Positions 1-7,482 of a stretch of DNA of 16,296 nt are shown here, in pieces (position 1 is the first letter of the stretch; every line of letters starts with the position of its first letter). The notes beneath the pieces are model-generated. The model made no database searches, had not been told where the DNA came from, and saw nothing but the letters and a program-made list of their open reading frames with translations. The translations under genes were made by a program, and so were the position numbers. Source of the DNA: Leptofilum sp050292445. GTDB lineage: Bacteria; Chloroflexota; Anaerolineae; Promineifilales; Promineifilaceae. The stretch spans positions 1-16,296 of the forward strand of contig JBNKLQ010000132.1 in NCBI GenBank assembly GCA_050292445.1. Direction: 5' to 3'.

Positions 1-229
1 ACAAACCTACGACGCCACCCGGCTGATGCTTGCGGCGTTGGATGCAGCCGGTCCTGATCGGGCCAAGATGCGCGATGCACTGGAACAGATCAACGATTTT
101 GAAGCGGCCACAACCGCCCCGGCCCAGCCCTTTAGCCCAGATGACCACGAAGCTATTGAAGCCAAGGATATTTTTGTAGGCACTATTGCCCTGGTAGGAG
201 ACGAACTCCAGGTCGTGCAGGCACCATAA
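1..229 (+). CDS. Substrate-binding protein of ABC importer, 3' end only (LivK-like)
   Basis: The reading frame is open from base 2 and stops at TAA 227-229, so about 75 C-terminal residues are visible and the start lies outside the window. The segment YDATRLMLAALDAAG, then KMRDALEQI, then FSPDDHEA and a final short beta-rich end is the usual C-terminal pattern of type I periplasmic-binding proteins of the Leu/Ile/Val receptor family (YDA..L...AL..AG......V..AL, then FSPD.H). These proteins capture the solute outside the membrane and deliver it to the LivHM permease. The position directly before livH supports this. The solute cannot be told from this fragment: branched-chain amino acids, amides, urea and short acids all use this family. 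Confidence 0.8.
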   Translation, partial: QTYDATRLMLAALDAAGPDRAKMRDALEQINDFEAATTAPAQPFSPDDHEAIEAKDIFVGTIALVGDELQVVQAP

Positions 230-253
230 GCAGTAGAAATTAGAGTTAGAACC

Positions 254-350
254 AGTAATCAGTAATCAGTGTGTGGTATTCAGTAATCAGTCATCACCAG
301 TGGTATGGCCACACACATTACTGATAACTGTCAACTGATTACTGATTACT
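254..350. repeat. Inverted repeat of AGTAATC units upstream of livH
   Basis: Arms 254-270 (AGTAATCAGTAATCAGT) and 334-350 are a perfect 17-bp inverted repeat. Inside, GTGTGG at 271-276 can pair with CCACAC at 309-314. A further CAGTAATCAG copy lies at 281-290 in the loop. The arms consist of repeated 7-bp units. The element fills most of the gap between the binding-protein gene and livH and ends about 10 bases before the livH ribosome binding site. The same unit recurs at 7428-7474. It could form an mRNA hairpin that sets the ratio of binding protein to permease, but that is inference. Confidence 0.75.
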
Positions 351-368
351 ATTTCACGGGAGGTAATC

Positions 369-1334
369 ATGGAAGAACGTTTACTTCAGGTATTACTGAG
401 CGGTTTGGCGCTTGGCAGTCTGTATGCTCTGGTCGCACAAGGTTACTATATTACCTTTACCACGACCAACATCATCAATTTTGCCCAGGGCGAATTTTTG
501 ATGATCGGGGCGATGGTGGGCCTTTCTATTTATCTGGTCACGCGCCATCTCCCCGAGGTAATCCTCGGGTTGAATTTACCACTTGAACTCACCGACGCTT
601 CGTCAATCATTATTGGTCTGATCATCGTTGTTTTAATTTTAGCGATCATGGGCGTGCTGCTGGAACGGTTTGCAATACGGCCGTTAAAAGAGTTTACGGC
701 CGTTGGCTGGATTATGAGCACAGTCGGTGTCAGCGTGATGCTGCGTGGCGTGGCCCAGAAAATCTGGGGACCCGATCCCCGGCGGTTTGTCTCACCGGTA
801 CGTTTTATCACCGAGGCGCTAGGGACAGAGCCGACGCTGCATCCGACGCCCCGCACCGGCATTACCTGGCATGAAGTGGCCGTGTTCGTAGTCGCCATAG
901 TGGTGATGTTAGGATTGGTCTTTTTTCTGCGGCGCACCCTGCTGGGCAAAAGCATGGTAGCAGTCGCTTTTAACAAACAGGCCGCCGCGCTGATGGGGAT
1001 CAACGTGCGCCGGACGGTGATCTTGGCCTACGCCCTCTCCGCAGCGCTGGCCGGATTGGGTGGGGTCATGGTTGCCCCCATCGTTGACCCCAGTCCCACA
1101 ATGGGTATCGTCATTGGTCTCAAAGCTTTTGCCGCTGCCATCATCGGTGGCTTAGAAAATCCCTTAGGTATCCTGATAGGTGGGTTGTTAATGGCCGTGA
1201 CCGAGCAGTTGGTGTCAAACTTTGTACCCGGTGGCTCGAACTGGCGCGACGCCAGCGTCTTTGCCCTGATCATCTTGCTGCTTGCCGTGCGTCCCAACGG
1301 GCTGTTTGGTAAACGTTTAGTGGAAAAATTCTAA
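369..1334 (+). CDS. livH: Branched-chain amino acid type ABC permease, LivH
   Basis: The 321-residue product is a polytopic inner-membrane permease with about eight hydrophobic segments. The N-terminal pattern GLALGSLYALVAQGYY (12-27) followed by NIINFAQGEF (34-43) is a hallmark of LivH. Around residues 207-232, GINVRRTVILAYALSAALAG matches the cytoplasmic loop that contacts the ATPase. The C-terminal GGLENPLGILIGGLLM and the closing RPNGLFG are also family typical. Length is normal for LivH (about 290-340). The start is set by GGGAGG at 358-363, just before ATG 369. LivH pairs with the LivM half of the next gene to form the transmembrane channel. Two ACGGCCGT palindromes lie within 27 bp of each other (677-684 and 696-703). 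Confidence 0.93.
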   Translation: MEERLLQVLLSGLALGSLYALVAQGYYITFTTTNIINFAQGEFLMIGAMVGLSIYLVTRHLPEVILGLNLPLELTDASSIIIGLIIVVLILAIMGVLLERFAIRPLKEFTAVGWIMSTVGVSVMLRGVAQKIWGPDPRRFVSPVRFITEALGTEPTLHPTPRTGITWHEVAVFVVAIVVMLGLVFFLRRTLLGKSMVAVAFNKQAAALMGINVRRTVILAYALSAALAGLGGVMVAPIVDPSPTMGIVIGLKAFAAAIIGGLENPLGILIGGLLMAVTEQLVSNFVPGGSNWRDASVFALIILLLAVRPNGLFGKRLVEKF

Positions 1335-1353
1335 TCATTCATGTTGCTGCCCC

Positions 1354-1377
1354 TTGTCATCAATAAAAATATGACAA
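1354..1377. repeat. Small stem-loop between livH and livMG
   Basis: TTGTCAT 1354-1360 and ATGACAA 1371-1377 form a 7-bp perfect stem with a 10-base AT-rich loop, in the 64-base gap before the livM-livG start. No T-tract follows, so a terminator is unlikely. It may be an mRNA-processing or stability hairpin, or chance. Confidence 0.3.
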
Positions 1378-1398
1378 AAGACCAATGAGGAGTTTTCC

Positions 1399-3246
1399 AT
1401 GACACAAATTTTGACATCTGAATCGAAAACAAAACGGCCGTTTGCGCTGCCGATTTTTAGCGACACTTCGCCGTGGGCCTTGCTTTATATCGCCTTGGCC
1501 GGGCTGCTCATTTTCTTCGCTCCGGCCTTTGCCCAGACATTTTTGCTAGACAAAATTGCGCGTTTCTACATCATTGCCCTGGGCTTGAACCTGCTCGTGG
1601 GTTATGCCGGTCAGGTTTCGCTGGGTCACGCCGGGTTTTATGCGATTGGTGCCTACACCTCGGCTATTCTAAGTAAACATCTGGGCATACCGCTTATCAT
1701 CACTTTTCCGATGGCTATTGTTGTTGCCAGTGCGGCCGGAGCGCTTCTGGCATTGCCGGCTTTGCGGGTACGTGGCCCCTACCTGGCGATGGTCACCATT
1801 GCCTTTGGGCTGGTCGTTGAAATTACGGCCAACCGGCTGATTGGGTTAACGGGTGGGCCTGATGGCATGTCGGTGCCACGGCCGGGGATCGGCGGTTACC
1901 AACTCCAGATGGTAGATTATTGGTACCTGGTCGCTGCCGCAGCTCTCATGGGTCAGGTCTTGTTTAACAATATGGTCAGGGGGCGTGTTGGACGCACGCT
2001 GATGGCCTTGCGCGGCAGTGAAGTAGGTGCCGAGACGGTGGGGGTCAATATCTATCGTTGGAAGGTGTTGGCCTTTACTGTCAGTGCAGCTTACGCCGGT
2101 TTGGCCGGTGCATTTTTCGCGCATCGTCCATCGACAGGCCACCTTGATCCCACCTCCTTTCGCTTCGACGACTCGATTCTCTTTTTAGTGATGGTCATTA
2201 TGGGCGGCAGCGGTAAGCGTTACGGACCACTCGTCGGTGCCGTCGTGACGGCGCTCTTGCAAGAGGCTCTGGCCACCCAGGCCGAACTACGGTTGATTGT
2301 CTTTGGCGCTGTCCTGGTGCTGTCGCTGATTTTTGCGCCGGATGGTATCGTCGGCGCATTTTCCAAGATACCGTTCATCGCCCGCCGGCAGCGTGAGCGC
2401 CATTTGCCTGCCAAAGTACCGGTCTGGAGCGGGGTAGCACATGCCATTAAGCAAATGGGGCAGCCCATCTTGATCTTGGAAAAAGTGATCAAGGATTTTG
2501 GTGGATTGCGAGCGGTTGACGAAGTGGATATGGAAATTAAGCCGGGTACCATTCATGGCCTGATTGGTCCCAATGGGGCCGGTAAGAGTACCATCATCAA
2601 CCTGATCATGGGTATTTATCCCCCGAGTGGAGGAAATATCATTTACCGGGGCAAAGAAGTTAATGCGCTGCCGCCGCATGAGTTGGCTCGGCGCGGTGCC
2701 ACGCGCACCTTTCAGAATCTGCAATTGTTCCCCGATTTAACCGTGCTGGAAAATGTCATGGTCGGCTTTCACACTGACCTCAAAGCAGGCTTTTTCCACC
2801 ACTTGTTCCGCAGCCGCAAATCCCTGATCGAGGAGCAACGTTACACCGAACGCGCCTTGAGCTTGCTGGATGTCGTCGGCTTACGTGACCGTGCCCTGGA
2901 AAACGCCACCAGTTTACCGTACGGTGATCAGCGTCGGTTGGAAATAGCCCGCGCTCTAGCCGTTGAGCCGGTCTTTTTGCTGTTGGATGAACCGGCGGCC
3001 GGTGTCAACCCCACCGAGGTGCAGGCCATATCCGAGCTGATTACACGCATACGCGACGCCGGGGTGACGATCATGGTGATTGAACACCATATGGACCTGA
3101 TTATGGCGATTTCAAATGATGTCCTGGTTCTCGACTTTGGGCGCAAAATAGCGGAAGGAACGCCATCCGAGGTACAAACCAACCCCAATGTCATTGCCGC
3201 CTATTTAGGCACAGAAGAATCAGAGATAGTCGAAAGGGAGGCGTGA
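1399..3246 (+). CDS. LivM permease fused to LivG ATPase
   Basis: One 615-residue chain carries two normally separate importer subunits. Residues about 25-330 are a LivM-type permease: LGLNLLVGYAGQVSLGHAGF (61-80), then a chain of hydrophobic segments ending with APDGIVG near 313-319. A basic linker (about 325-352) leads to an ABC ATPase, about 355-605. Walker A GPNGAGKST is at 390-398, the Q-loop glutamine at 439 (TFQNLQLF), signature LPYGDQRR at 506-513, Walker B with D530-E531, and the switch histidine in IEHH at 563-564. The signature is the usual LivG variant rather than LSGGQ. AGGAG at 1388-1392 sits 6 bases before ATG 1399. The downstream livF starts one base after its stop, so both ATPases are made together. 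The fusion fixes one permease half to one ATPase half. No ACGGCCGT motif occurs past residue 15. Confidence 0.93.
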   Translation: MTQILTSESKTKRPFALPIFSDTSPWALLYIALAGLLIFFAPAFAQTFLLDKIARFYIIALGLNLLVGYAGQVSLGHAGFYAIGAYTSAILSKHLGIPLIITFPMAIVVASAAGALLALPALRVRGPYLAMVTIAFGLVVEITANRLIGLTGGPDGMSVPRPGIGGYQLQMVDYWYLVAAAALMGQVLFNNMVRGRVGRTLMALRGSEVGAETVGVNIYRWKVLAFTVSAAYAGLAGAFFAHRPSTGHLDPTSFRFDDSILFLVMVIMGGSGKRYGPLVGAVVTALLQEALATQAELRLIVFGAVLVLSLIFAPDGIVGAFSKIPFIARRQRERHLPAKVPVWSGVAHAIKQMGQPILILEKVIKDFGGLRAVDEVDMEIKPGTIHGLIGPNGAGKSTIINLIMGIYPPSGGNIIYRGKEVNALPPHELARRGATRTFQNLQLFPDLTVLENVMVGFHTDLKAGFFHHLFRSRKSLIEEQRYTERALSLLDVVGLRDRALENATSLPYGDQRRLEIARALAVEPVFLLLDEPAAGVNPTEVQAISELITRIRDAGVTIMVIEHHMDLIMAISNDVLVLDFGRKIAEGTPSEVQTNPNVIAAYLGTEESEIVEREA

Positions 3247-3247
3247 G

Positions 3248-3955
3248 ATGCTGCAAATAACCGATCTTGTGGTCAACTACGGGCATATCCAGGCTGTGAA
3301 CGGCATTAGCCTGGAGGTCAAAGAAGGGGAAATTGTGGCGCTGATCGGAGCCAATGGCGCGGGCAAAAGTACCACGCTGGCTGCCCTCTCCGGTTTAGTA
3401 CGGCCCGCCTCCGGGCGTATCACCTTTCAAGGCAAAGAGATTACCCGTGCCCAACCTCATGAAATTGTGCGGCTGGGCCTGGTGCATGTGCCACAGGGAC
3501 GCCAGATCTTCGCTGACCAGACAACTCTGGACAACTTGCGGTTAGGTGGTTTTACCCGTGCCCGTGACACAGCAGCGACCGGGCAAACGCTTGAACGTGA
3601 ATTCCAACGCTTTCCCATTCTCAAACAGCGGCAGAATCAAATAGCGGGCACTTTGTCCGGTGGTGAGCAGCAGATGCTGGCAATTTCACGTGGGTTGATG
3701 ACGGCTCCATCGTTTCTGGCATTGGATGAGCCGTCGCTGGGTCTGGCTCCGCTGATCGTGGCAGAGATTGGGCGTACCATCCGCGAACTTAATGATGCCG
3801 GTATGACCATCCTCCTGGTCGAGCAGATGGCGACGATGGCTCTCAAACTGGCCCATCGGGCATATGTGTTGCAAACCGGCACGGTGGTTCTCGAAGGGAC
3901 GGGAAAAGAACTAATGCAGCACCCTGAGGTGGTCAAAGCCTATCTGGGCGGATAA
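3248..3955 (+). CDS. livF: Branched-chain amino acid type ABC ATPase, LivF
   Basis: The 235-residue ATPase is the second nucleotide-binding subunit of the importer. It has Walker A GANGAGKST (34-42), the Q-loop in VPQGRQIF (81-88), signature LSGGEQQ (136-142), Walker B FLALDEP with D160-E161, and a VEQ switch (Q193) in place of histidine, as is usual in LivF. Length matches the family. ATG 3248 follows the upstream TGA (3244-3246) after one base, with AGGGAGG at 3236-3242 as ribosome binding site, so translation is coupled to the LivM-LivG fusion. It is the last gene of the transporter operon. A repeat-rich gap follows. Confidence 0.94.
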   Translation: MLQITDLVVNYGHIQAVNGISLEVKEGEIVALIGANGAGKSTTLAALSGLVRPASGRITFQGKEITRAQPHEIVRLGLVHVPQGRQIFADQTTLDNLRLGGFTRARDTAATGQTLEREFQRFPILKQRQNQIAGTLSGGEQQMLAISRGLMTAPSFLALDEPSLGLAPLIVAEIGRTIRELNDAGMTILLVEQMATMALKLAHRAYVLQTGTVVLEGTGKELMQHPEVVKAYLGG

Positions 3956-4036
3956 TTGTGAGTGGTGTGCTCGATAACATGATTTCGTAGTGTATCAGGT
4001 GACAAAGCCACAACCAAAGAAATTTATGACAAAGAA

Positions 4037-4125
4037 ACAAAGGCACAAAAGGCACAAAGAGAAGAAAGGAAGAAAGAAAAGCTTTGCTTCTTGGCCTTTG
4101 TTTCTTGGGTCCTTTGTGCCTTTGT
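4037..4125. repeat. Imperfect inverted repeat of ACAAAGGCACAAAG units
   Basis: The left arm holds tandem copies of ACAAAGGCAC (4037-4046) and AAAAGGCACAAAG (4047-4059). The right arm holds CCTTTGTTTCTT and CTTTGTGCCTTTGT (4112-4125), the reverse complement of the left with few changes. The centre is purine-rich (GAAGAAAGGAAG) followed by AAGCTTTGCTTCTT. It fills the livF to CBS gap and could end or attenuate livF transcription in either direction. There is no clear T-tract, so it is listed as a repeat rather than a terminator. Confidence 0.6.
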
Positions 4126-4182
4126 ATTAAAAATTAACGCATATGACGCACATTTTGCGTTTGTACGCAGTATTACTCGAAA

Positions 4183-4188
4183 AGGGGA
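4183..4188 (+). promoter_or_regulatory. Ribosome binding site favouring TTG start of CBS gene
   Basis: AGGGGA lies 8 bases before TTG 4197. The only upstream in-frame ATG (4143) has no purine-rich box and begins 18 residues before the expected CBS N-terminus. This favours the TTG. Confidence 0.45.
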
Positions 4189-4196
4189 TCAAAACG

Positions 4197-4622
4197 TTGA
4201 AAAATGAACTTGTGAAAAAGTGGATGACTCCCAATGTTGTGTTCATTGCGCCGGATACAAGGCTGTCGGAGGCGCACCGTTTGATGAGCGAAAAAAATAT
4301 TCGACGGCTACCTGTTGTACAGAAGGGGCAGTTGTTAGTTGGCATCGTGACTCGCTCCGACGTGCGCGGCGCTGAACCTTCTGGTGCCACCTCGTTGAGC
4401 ATCTGGGAAGTAAGTTACCTGCTGGCCAATCTGAGAATTGAGGAAATCATGACCCGCAATCCGGTGACGGTTTCTGCGGAGACAACCATCAGCGAGGCAG
4501 CCCGAATCATGATGGAGAAAAAGATTGGGGGCCTGCCGGTTGTGGATGATACAGGCAGGCTGGCAGGCATTATCACCGAGTCTGACATCTTCCGTCTCGT
4601 TGTGCAAACGTGGCATGGGTAG
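4197..4622 (+). CDS. Small two-CBS-domain protein
   Basis: This cytoplasmic protein of 141 residues consists almost only of two CBS motifs, a Bateman module that binds adenosyl ligands such as AMP, ATP or SAM. The first runs from VKKWMTPNVVFIAPDTRLSEAHRLM to RRLPVV and VGIVTRSDV. The second runs from IEEIMTRNPVTVSAETTISEAARIM to IGGLPVVDDTGRLAGIITESDIFR. TTG 4197 is chosen for the AGGGGA box and because CBS proteins usually start a few residues before the first xxMTP. ATG 4143 would add 18 residues with no ribosome binding site. The stop is 6 bases before lutA, so it is probably co-transcribed with lutABC and may report energy state to that pathway. The link is inference. Confidence 0.85.
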   Translation: MKNELVKKWMTPNVVFIAPDTRLSEAHRLMSEKNIRRLPVVQKGQLLVGIVTRSDVRGAEPSGATSLSIWEVSYLLANLRIEEIMTRNPVTVSAETTISEAARIMMEKKIGGLPVVDDTGRLAGIITESDIFRLVVQTWHG

Positions 4623-4628
4623 GACTCT

Positions 4629-5363
4629 ATGAAAATTCAACTCTTTATCACCTGCTTGGCGGAACAGTTTTATCCGGGCGTTCCGGAAAAGATGGTAGAG
4701 ATTCTGGAACGCCTTGGTGTTGAAGTGCTGTTTCCGACGGCGCAAACGTGCTGCGGTCAATCACTTTTCAACGGCGGCTTTCAATCTGAGGCACGCCAGG
4801 TGGCGGCTAACTGGCTGCGGACGTTTGGCAAAAGTGACGCGCCTGTCGTTTCCCCGTCCGGTTCGTGTGTAGAGATGGTACGCCACCACTTGCCCGAGCT
4901 ATTCCCAGAGGGAACGCCGGAACATGCCCTGGCCCGTGATCTGGCCGAGCGTACCTTTGAATTTAGTGAGTATCTGGTACATCACTTAAAAGTAACCGAT
5001 GTCGGTGCGACATTTCCGCATAAAGTCACTTATCATCCTTCGTGCCACGGGCTGCGTGGGCTGGGGCTACGTACCGAGGCCAAACAACTTCTGAACGCGG
5101 TGCGCGGTCTGGAGCTGGTGGCTTTACCTGAAGCAGAGACATGCTGTGGCTTTGGCGGTGTGTTTAGCGTTATCTATCCTGAAGTGAGCCGGGCGATGAT
5201 GGAAAACAAAGTTAACCATATCACTGCCAGTGGGGCGGAGACAGTGGTTATCAGCGATGCGGGCTGTCTGATGAATATTAGCGGCGGACTGTGTAAGGCC
5301 GGTGCGCCTGTGAAAGCGATGCACCTGATCGAAGTTTTGGCGGCGAATGGAGAGGCAAAATGA
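4629..5363 (+). CDS. lutA: LutA: Fe-S oxidoreductase with two CCG domains
   Basis: This cytoplasmic subunit of the LutABC lactate-oxidising complex, also called LldE, has 244 residues, the usual length. It shows the duplicated cysteine-rich (CCG) domain that binds Fe-S clusters: TCLAEQFYPG near residue 8, TCCGQSLFNGG near 41-51, SGSCVEM near 77-83, then HPSCHGLRGLGLR near 137-149, ETCCGFGGVFS near 170-180 and DAGCLMN near 210-216. The second half repeats the plan of the first. It starts 6 bases after the CBS stop and its TGA overlaps the lutB ATG (ATGA at 5360-5363), showing translational coupling. GlcF/HdrB-like proteins share CCG domains, but the following lutB and lutC make LutA the clear call. 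Confidence 0.93.
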   Translation: MKIQLFITCLAEQFYPGVPEKMVEILERLGVEVLFPTAQTCCGQSLFNGGFQSEARQVAANWLRTFGKSDAPVVSPSGSCVEMVRHHLPELFPEGTPEHALARDLAERTFEFSEYLVHHLKVTDVGATFPHKVTYHPSCHGLRGLGLRTEAKQLLNAVRGLELVALPEAETCCGFGGVFSVIYPEVSRAMMENKVNHITASGAETVVISDAGCLMNISGGLCKAGAPVKAMHLIEVLAANGEAK

Positions 5364-6787
5364 GCAGCAAGGCACCGACTTACATCGAGTTTGGGGAGTA
5401 CACTCGCCATATACCGCCGGGCATTCCAACGGCCGTTCAGCACGCTACGGGTCGTTTTCTGGATAACCGGGCCATGCGCGTGGCCGAAATGCCGCAGTGG
5501 GAAGCGCTGCGGCAGGCCGCCTCTGATATTCGCCTGCATACTATCCAACATCTCGATGCTTATCTTGAGCAGGTGGAACGACAGGTGCAGCAGGCGGGGG
5601 GGCGGGTTCATTGGGCGCGTGATGCGGCGGAGGCGTGCCGTGTTGTGGTGGAATTGGCTCAGGATCACAATGTCAAAACGGCCGTTAAATCCAAATCTAT
5701 GGCCACAGAGGAAATTAACCTGAATCATGCCCTGGAAGAAGCGGGCATCCGCGCTCTGGAAACCGACCTGGGCGAATATATTATCCAACTGGCCGGGACC
5801 GGACCATCGCACATAATCGTCCCTGCTGTGCATCTAAAGAAGGAAGAAATTTCCGCGCTTTTTAGCGAGAAGCTGGGCGTCGATGCGCCCAACGACCCTA
5901 TCGCGCTGGCAGCGCTGGCTCGTGGCAAACTGCGCGAAGAATTTTTTGCGGCGGAGATGGGTGTTTCGGGTGCCAACTTTTTGGTGGCGGAAACCGGCAC
6001 GTTGGTGCTGGTGAGTAATGAAGGGAACGGCCGTATGGTCACAACCATGCCGGACCTGCACGTCGCTGTCGTCGGTATTGACAAAGTGGTACCCGATTGG
6101 GAATCGTTGACGGTGCTGCTGAAACTGCTGGCCCGCAGCGCTACCGGTCAAAAAATCACGACTTACACATCATTCATTAACGGCCCACGCCGGGCTGCGG
6201 GCGAGAACGGCCCGCAGGCGTTTCACCTGGTTCTGCTTGATAACGGCCGTAGTCGCATGTTACAAGACCCGGTAGCCCGCGAGGCACTGAAGTGCATCCG
6301 CTGCGGCTGCTGCCTGAATGTCTGTCCGGTTTATAAAAACGTCGGCGGCTATGCCTACGGCTGGTTTATTTCCGGGCCAATCGGAGCCATCCTTTCGCCG
6401 CAACTGCTGGGGGTGCAGGCGGCCCGCGAACTGCCGTTCGCCTCCTCTCTATGTGGGGCGTGTGTGGATGTGTGCCCGGTAAAAATCCCCTTTACCAAAA
6501 TTCTATTGCACCTGCGGCATCGCGTGGTGGCCGGCGATGCCATTGAAGACCCTGCGGCGCCGGTCAGTGTGCGGCTGGGGGCAAAGCTGGGCCGGATCGC
6601 TCTGGGCACGTCGTGGCTGTACCGGATGGGAACGTGGCTGCTGCCGATTTTACAGGCTCCGTTTCAACAAGACGGCTGGCTGCCTGCCTTGCCGCCACCG
6701 CTCAACCGCTGGACAAAGGTGCGCCCCTTTCCGCCATTTAACGGCCGTTTCCGCAAATGGTGGCGTCAGCGAAGACCTGGAGCTTAA
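5360..6787 (+). CDS. lutB: LutB: LUD-domain iron-sulfur protein of lactate oxidation
   Basis: The 475-residue protein, also known as LldF, is the electron-handling subunit of LutABC. The N-terminal two-thirds is a LUD domain: KTAVKSKSMATEEI near 106-119, then GANFLVAETGTLVLVSNEGN near 208-227. A ferredoxin-like part follows, with CIRCGCCLNVCP (C312, C315, C318, C322) and LCGACVDVCP (C365, C368, C372) for [4Fe-4S] clusters. Between them, GPIGAILSPQL is family typical. The last about 85 residues fit the usual LutB C-terminal extension. GGAGAGG at 5349-5355 precedes ATG 5360, which overlaps the lutA stop by 4 bases. Four ACGGCCGT sites lie between 5678 and 6748 and another at 5429. Local GC is high; one 60-base stretch near 6541 counted at 70%. 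Confidence 0.94.
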   Translation: MSSKAPTYIEFGEYTRHIPPGIPTAVQHATGRFLDNRAMRVAEMPQWEALRQAASDIRLHTIQHLDAYLEQVERQVQQAGGRVHWARDAAEACRVVVELAQDHNVKTAVKSKSMATEEINLNHALEEAGIRALETDLGEYIIQLAGTGPSHIIVPAVHLKKEEISALFSEKLGVDAPNDPIALAALARGKLREEFFAAEMGVSGANFLVAETGTLVLVSNEGNGRMVTTMPDLHVAVVGIDKVVPDWESLTVLLKLLARSATGQKITTYTSFINGPRRAAGENGPQAFHLVLLDNGRSRMLQDPVAREALKCIRCGCCLNVCPVYKNVGGYAYGWFISGPIGAILSPQLLGVQAARELPFASSLCGACVDVCPVKIPFTKILLHLRHRVVAGDAIEDPAAPVSVRLGAKLGRIALGTSWLYRMGTWLLPILQAPFQQDGWLPALPPPLNRWTKVRPFPPFNGRFRKWWRQRRPGA

Positions 6788-6789
6788 CC

Positions 6790-7419
6790 ATGACCAATCT
6801 TATCCTTAAAGACATTCGTCAGGCGCTGGGTCGTCGTTCTGGTGAGGCGATAGCCCCACGACCCCCTATTCTGCCTGCGCGTGTCCCAAACGATCCGGAA
6901 GCCGAGCTTGACCTGTTATTTGCGGAAATCAACAAGCTCAGCGGTGTAGCGCGGCGGGTGACCGAAAATGAGATCCACACGGCCTTGCACGATTTGGTTG
7001 AGACCCACGAAGTGAAAAAGGCAACGCTGTGGCCAACCGGTGATCTAGCCCAATTACAGTTAGAAATGCGCTTGCGTGCTCTGGATGTGGAAATTGTCTC
7101 GCCCTATGCGGATAAAGCGGAGCTGGCGCAGTGTGATCTAGGTGTCACCTGCGTGGATTTCGCTTTGCCCGAAACCGGCACGCTTGGCCTGCTCTCTAAC
7201 ACAGAGCAGCCACGAGCCGTGTCGCTTGTCCCTCGTGTTCATTTGGCTGTTTTGCGCCCGGCGGCTTTGCGTGCCGATCTGCATCAGGTGTTTGCCGAGG
7301 CTAAACATCACCCTTACCTGGTCTTCATCACCGGTCCTAGCCGCACCGCCGACATCGAACTCACGGTGACGCTGGGTGTGCATGGCCCAAAGTCGCTTTA
7401 CGTTTGGGGGATTTGTTGA
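6790..7419 (+). CDS. lutC: LutC: LUD-domain protein of lactate oxidation
   Basis: The 209-residue protein, also called LldG/YkgG, is the third member of the LutABC set. It shows a LUD domain with DLGVTCVDFALPETGTLGLLSN, then PRVHLAVLRP, then the closing GPSRTADIELTVTLGVHGP, which is close to invariant in the family. The N-terminal ILKDIRQALGRR matches the usual helix of LutC. ATG 6790 is two bases after the lutB stop, so the genes are coupled; a reading frame extending back to 6757 would overlap lutB and was not used. The role is inferred from the LutABC family: the three proteins together oxidise L-lactate to pyruvate. The operon seems to end here, since a tandem repeat and convergent genes follow. 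Confidence 0.93.
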   Translation: MTNLILKDIRQALGRRSGEAIAPRPPILPARVPNDPEAELDLLFAEINKLSGVARRVTENEIHTALHDLVETHEVKKATLWPTGDLAQLQLEMRLRALDVEIVSPYADKAELAQCDLGVTCVDFALPETGTLGLLSNTEQPRAVSLVPRVHLAVLRPAALRADLHQVFAEAKHHPYLVFITGPSRTADIELTVTLGVHGPKSLYVWGIC

Positions 7420-7427
7420 CTGTAGGT

Positions 7428-7474
7428 CAGTAATCCGCTTTGTACTGATTGCTGATCACTGATTTACTGATTAC
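7428..7474. repeat. Tandem ACTGATT repeats between convergent genes
   Basis: CAGTAATC (7428-7435) is followed by ACTGATT copies at 7444, 7458 and 7466, the last in ACTGATTAC, giving a loose 7-8 base period. The units match those of the inverted repeat at 254-350. The element occupies the 63-base gap between the 3' ends of lutC and the second protease gene, where a two-way terminator would be expected, but the stem is weak. Confidence 0.6.
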
Positions 7475-7482
7475 GCAATTTG

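Noticed and set aside
254..350. Possible CRISPR array
   Set aside because: Units are only 7-10 bases, partly inverted, with no regular spacers and no cas genes.
530..1003. Minus-strand open frame inside livH
   Set aside because: Composition is basic, Ser/Thr-rich and unlike any family; livH on the other strand is certain.
4143..4196. ATG start giving an 18-residue extension of the CBS protein
   Set aside because: No ribosome binding site and the residues precede the normal CBS N-terminus; TTG 4197 with AGGGGA fits better, though the longer form cannot be excluded.
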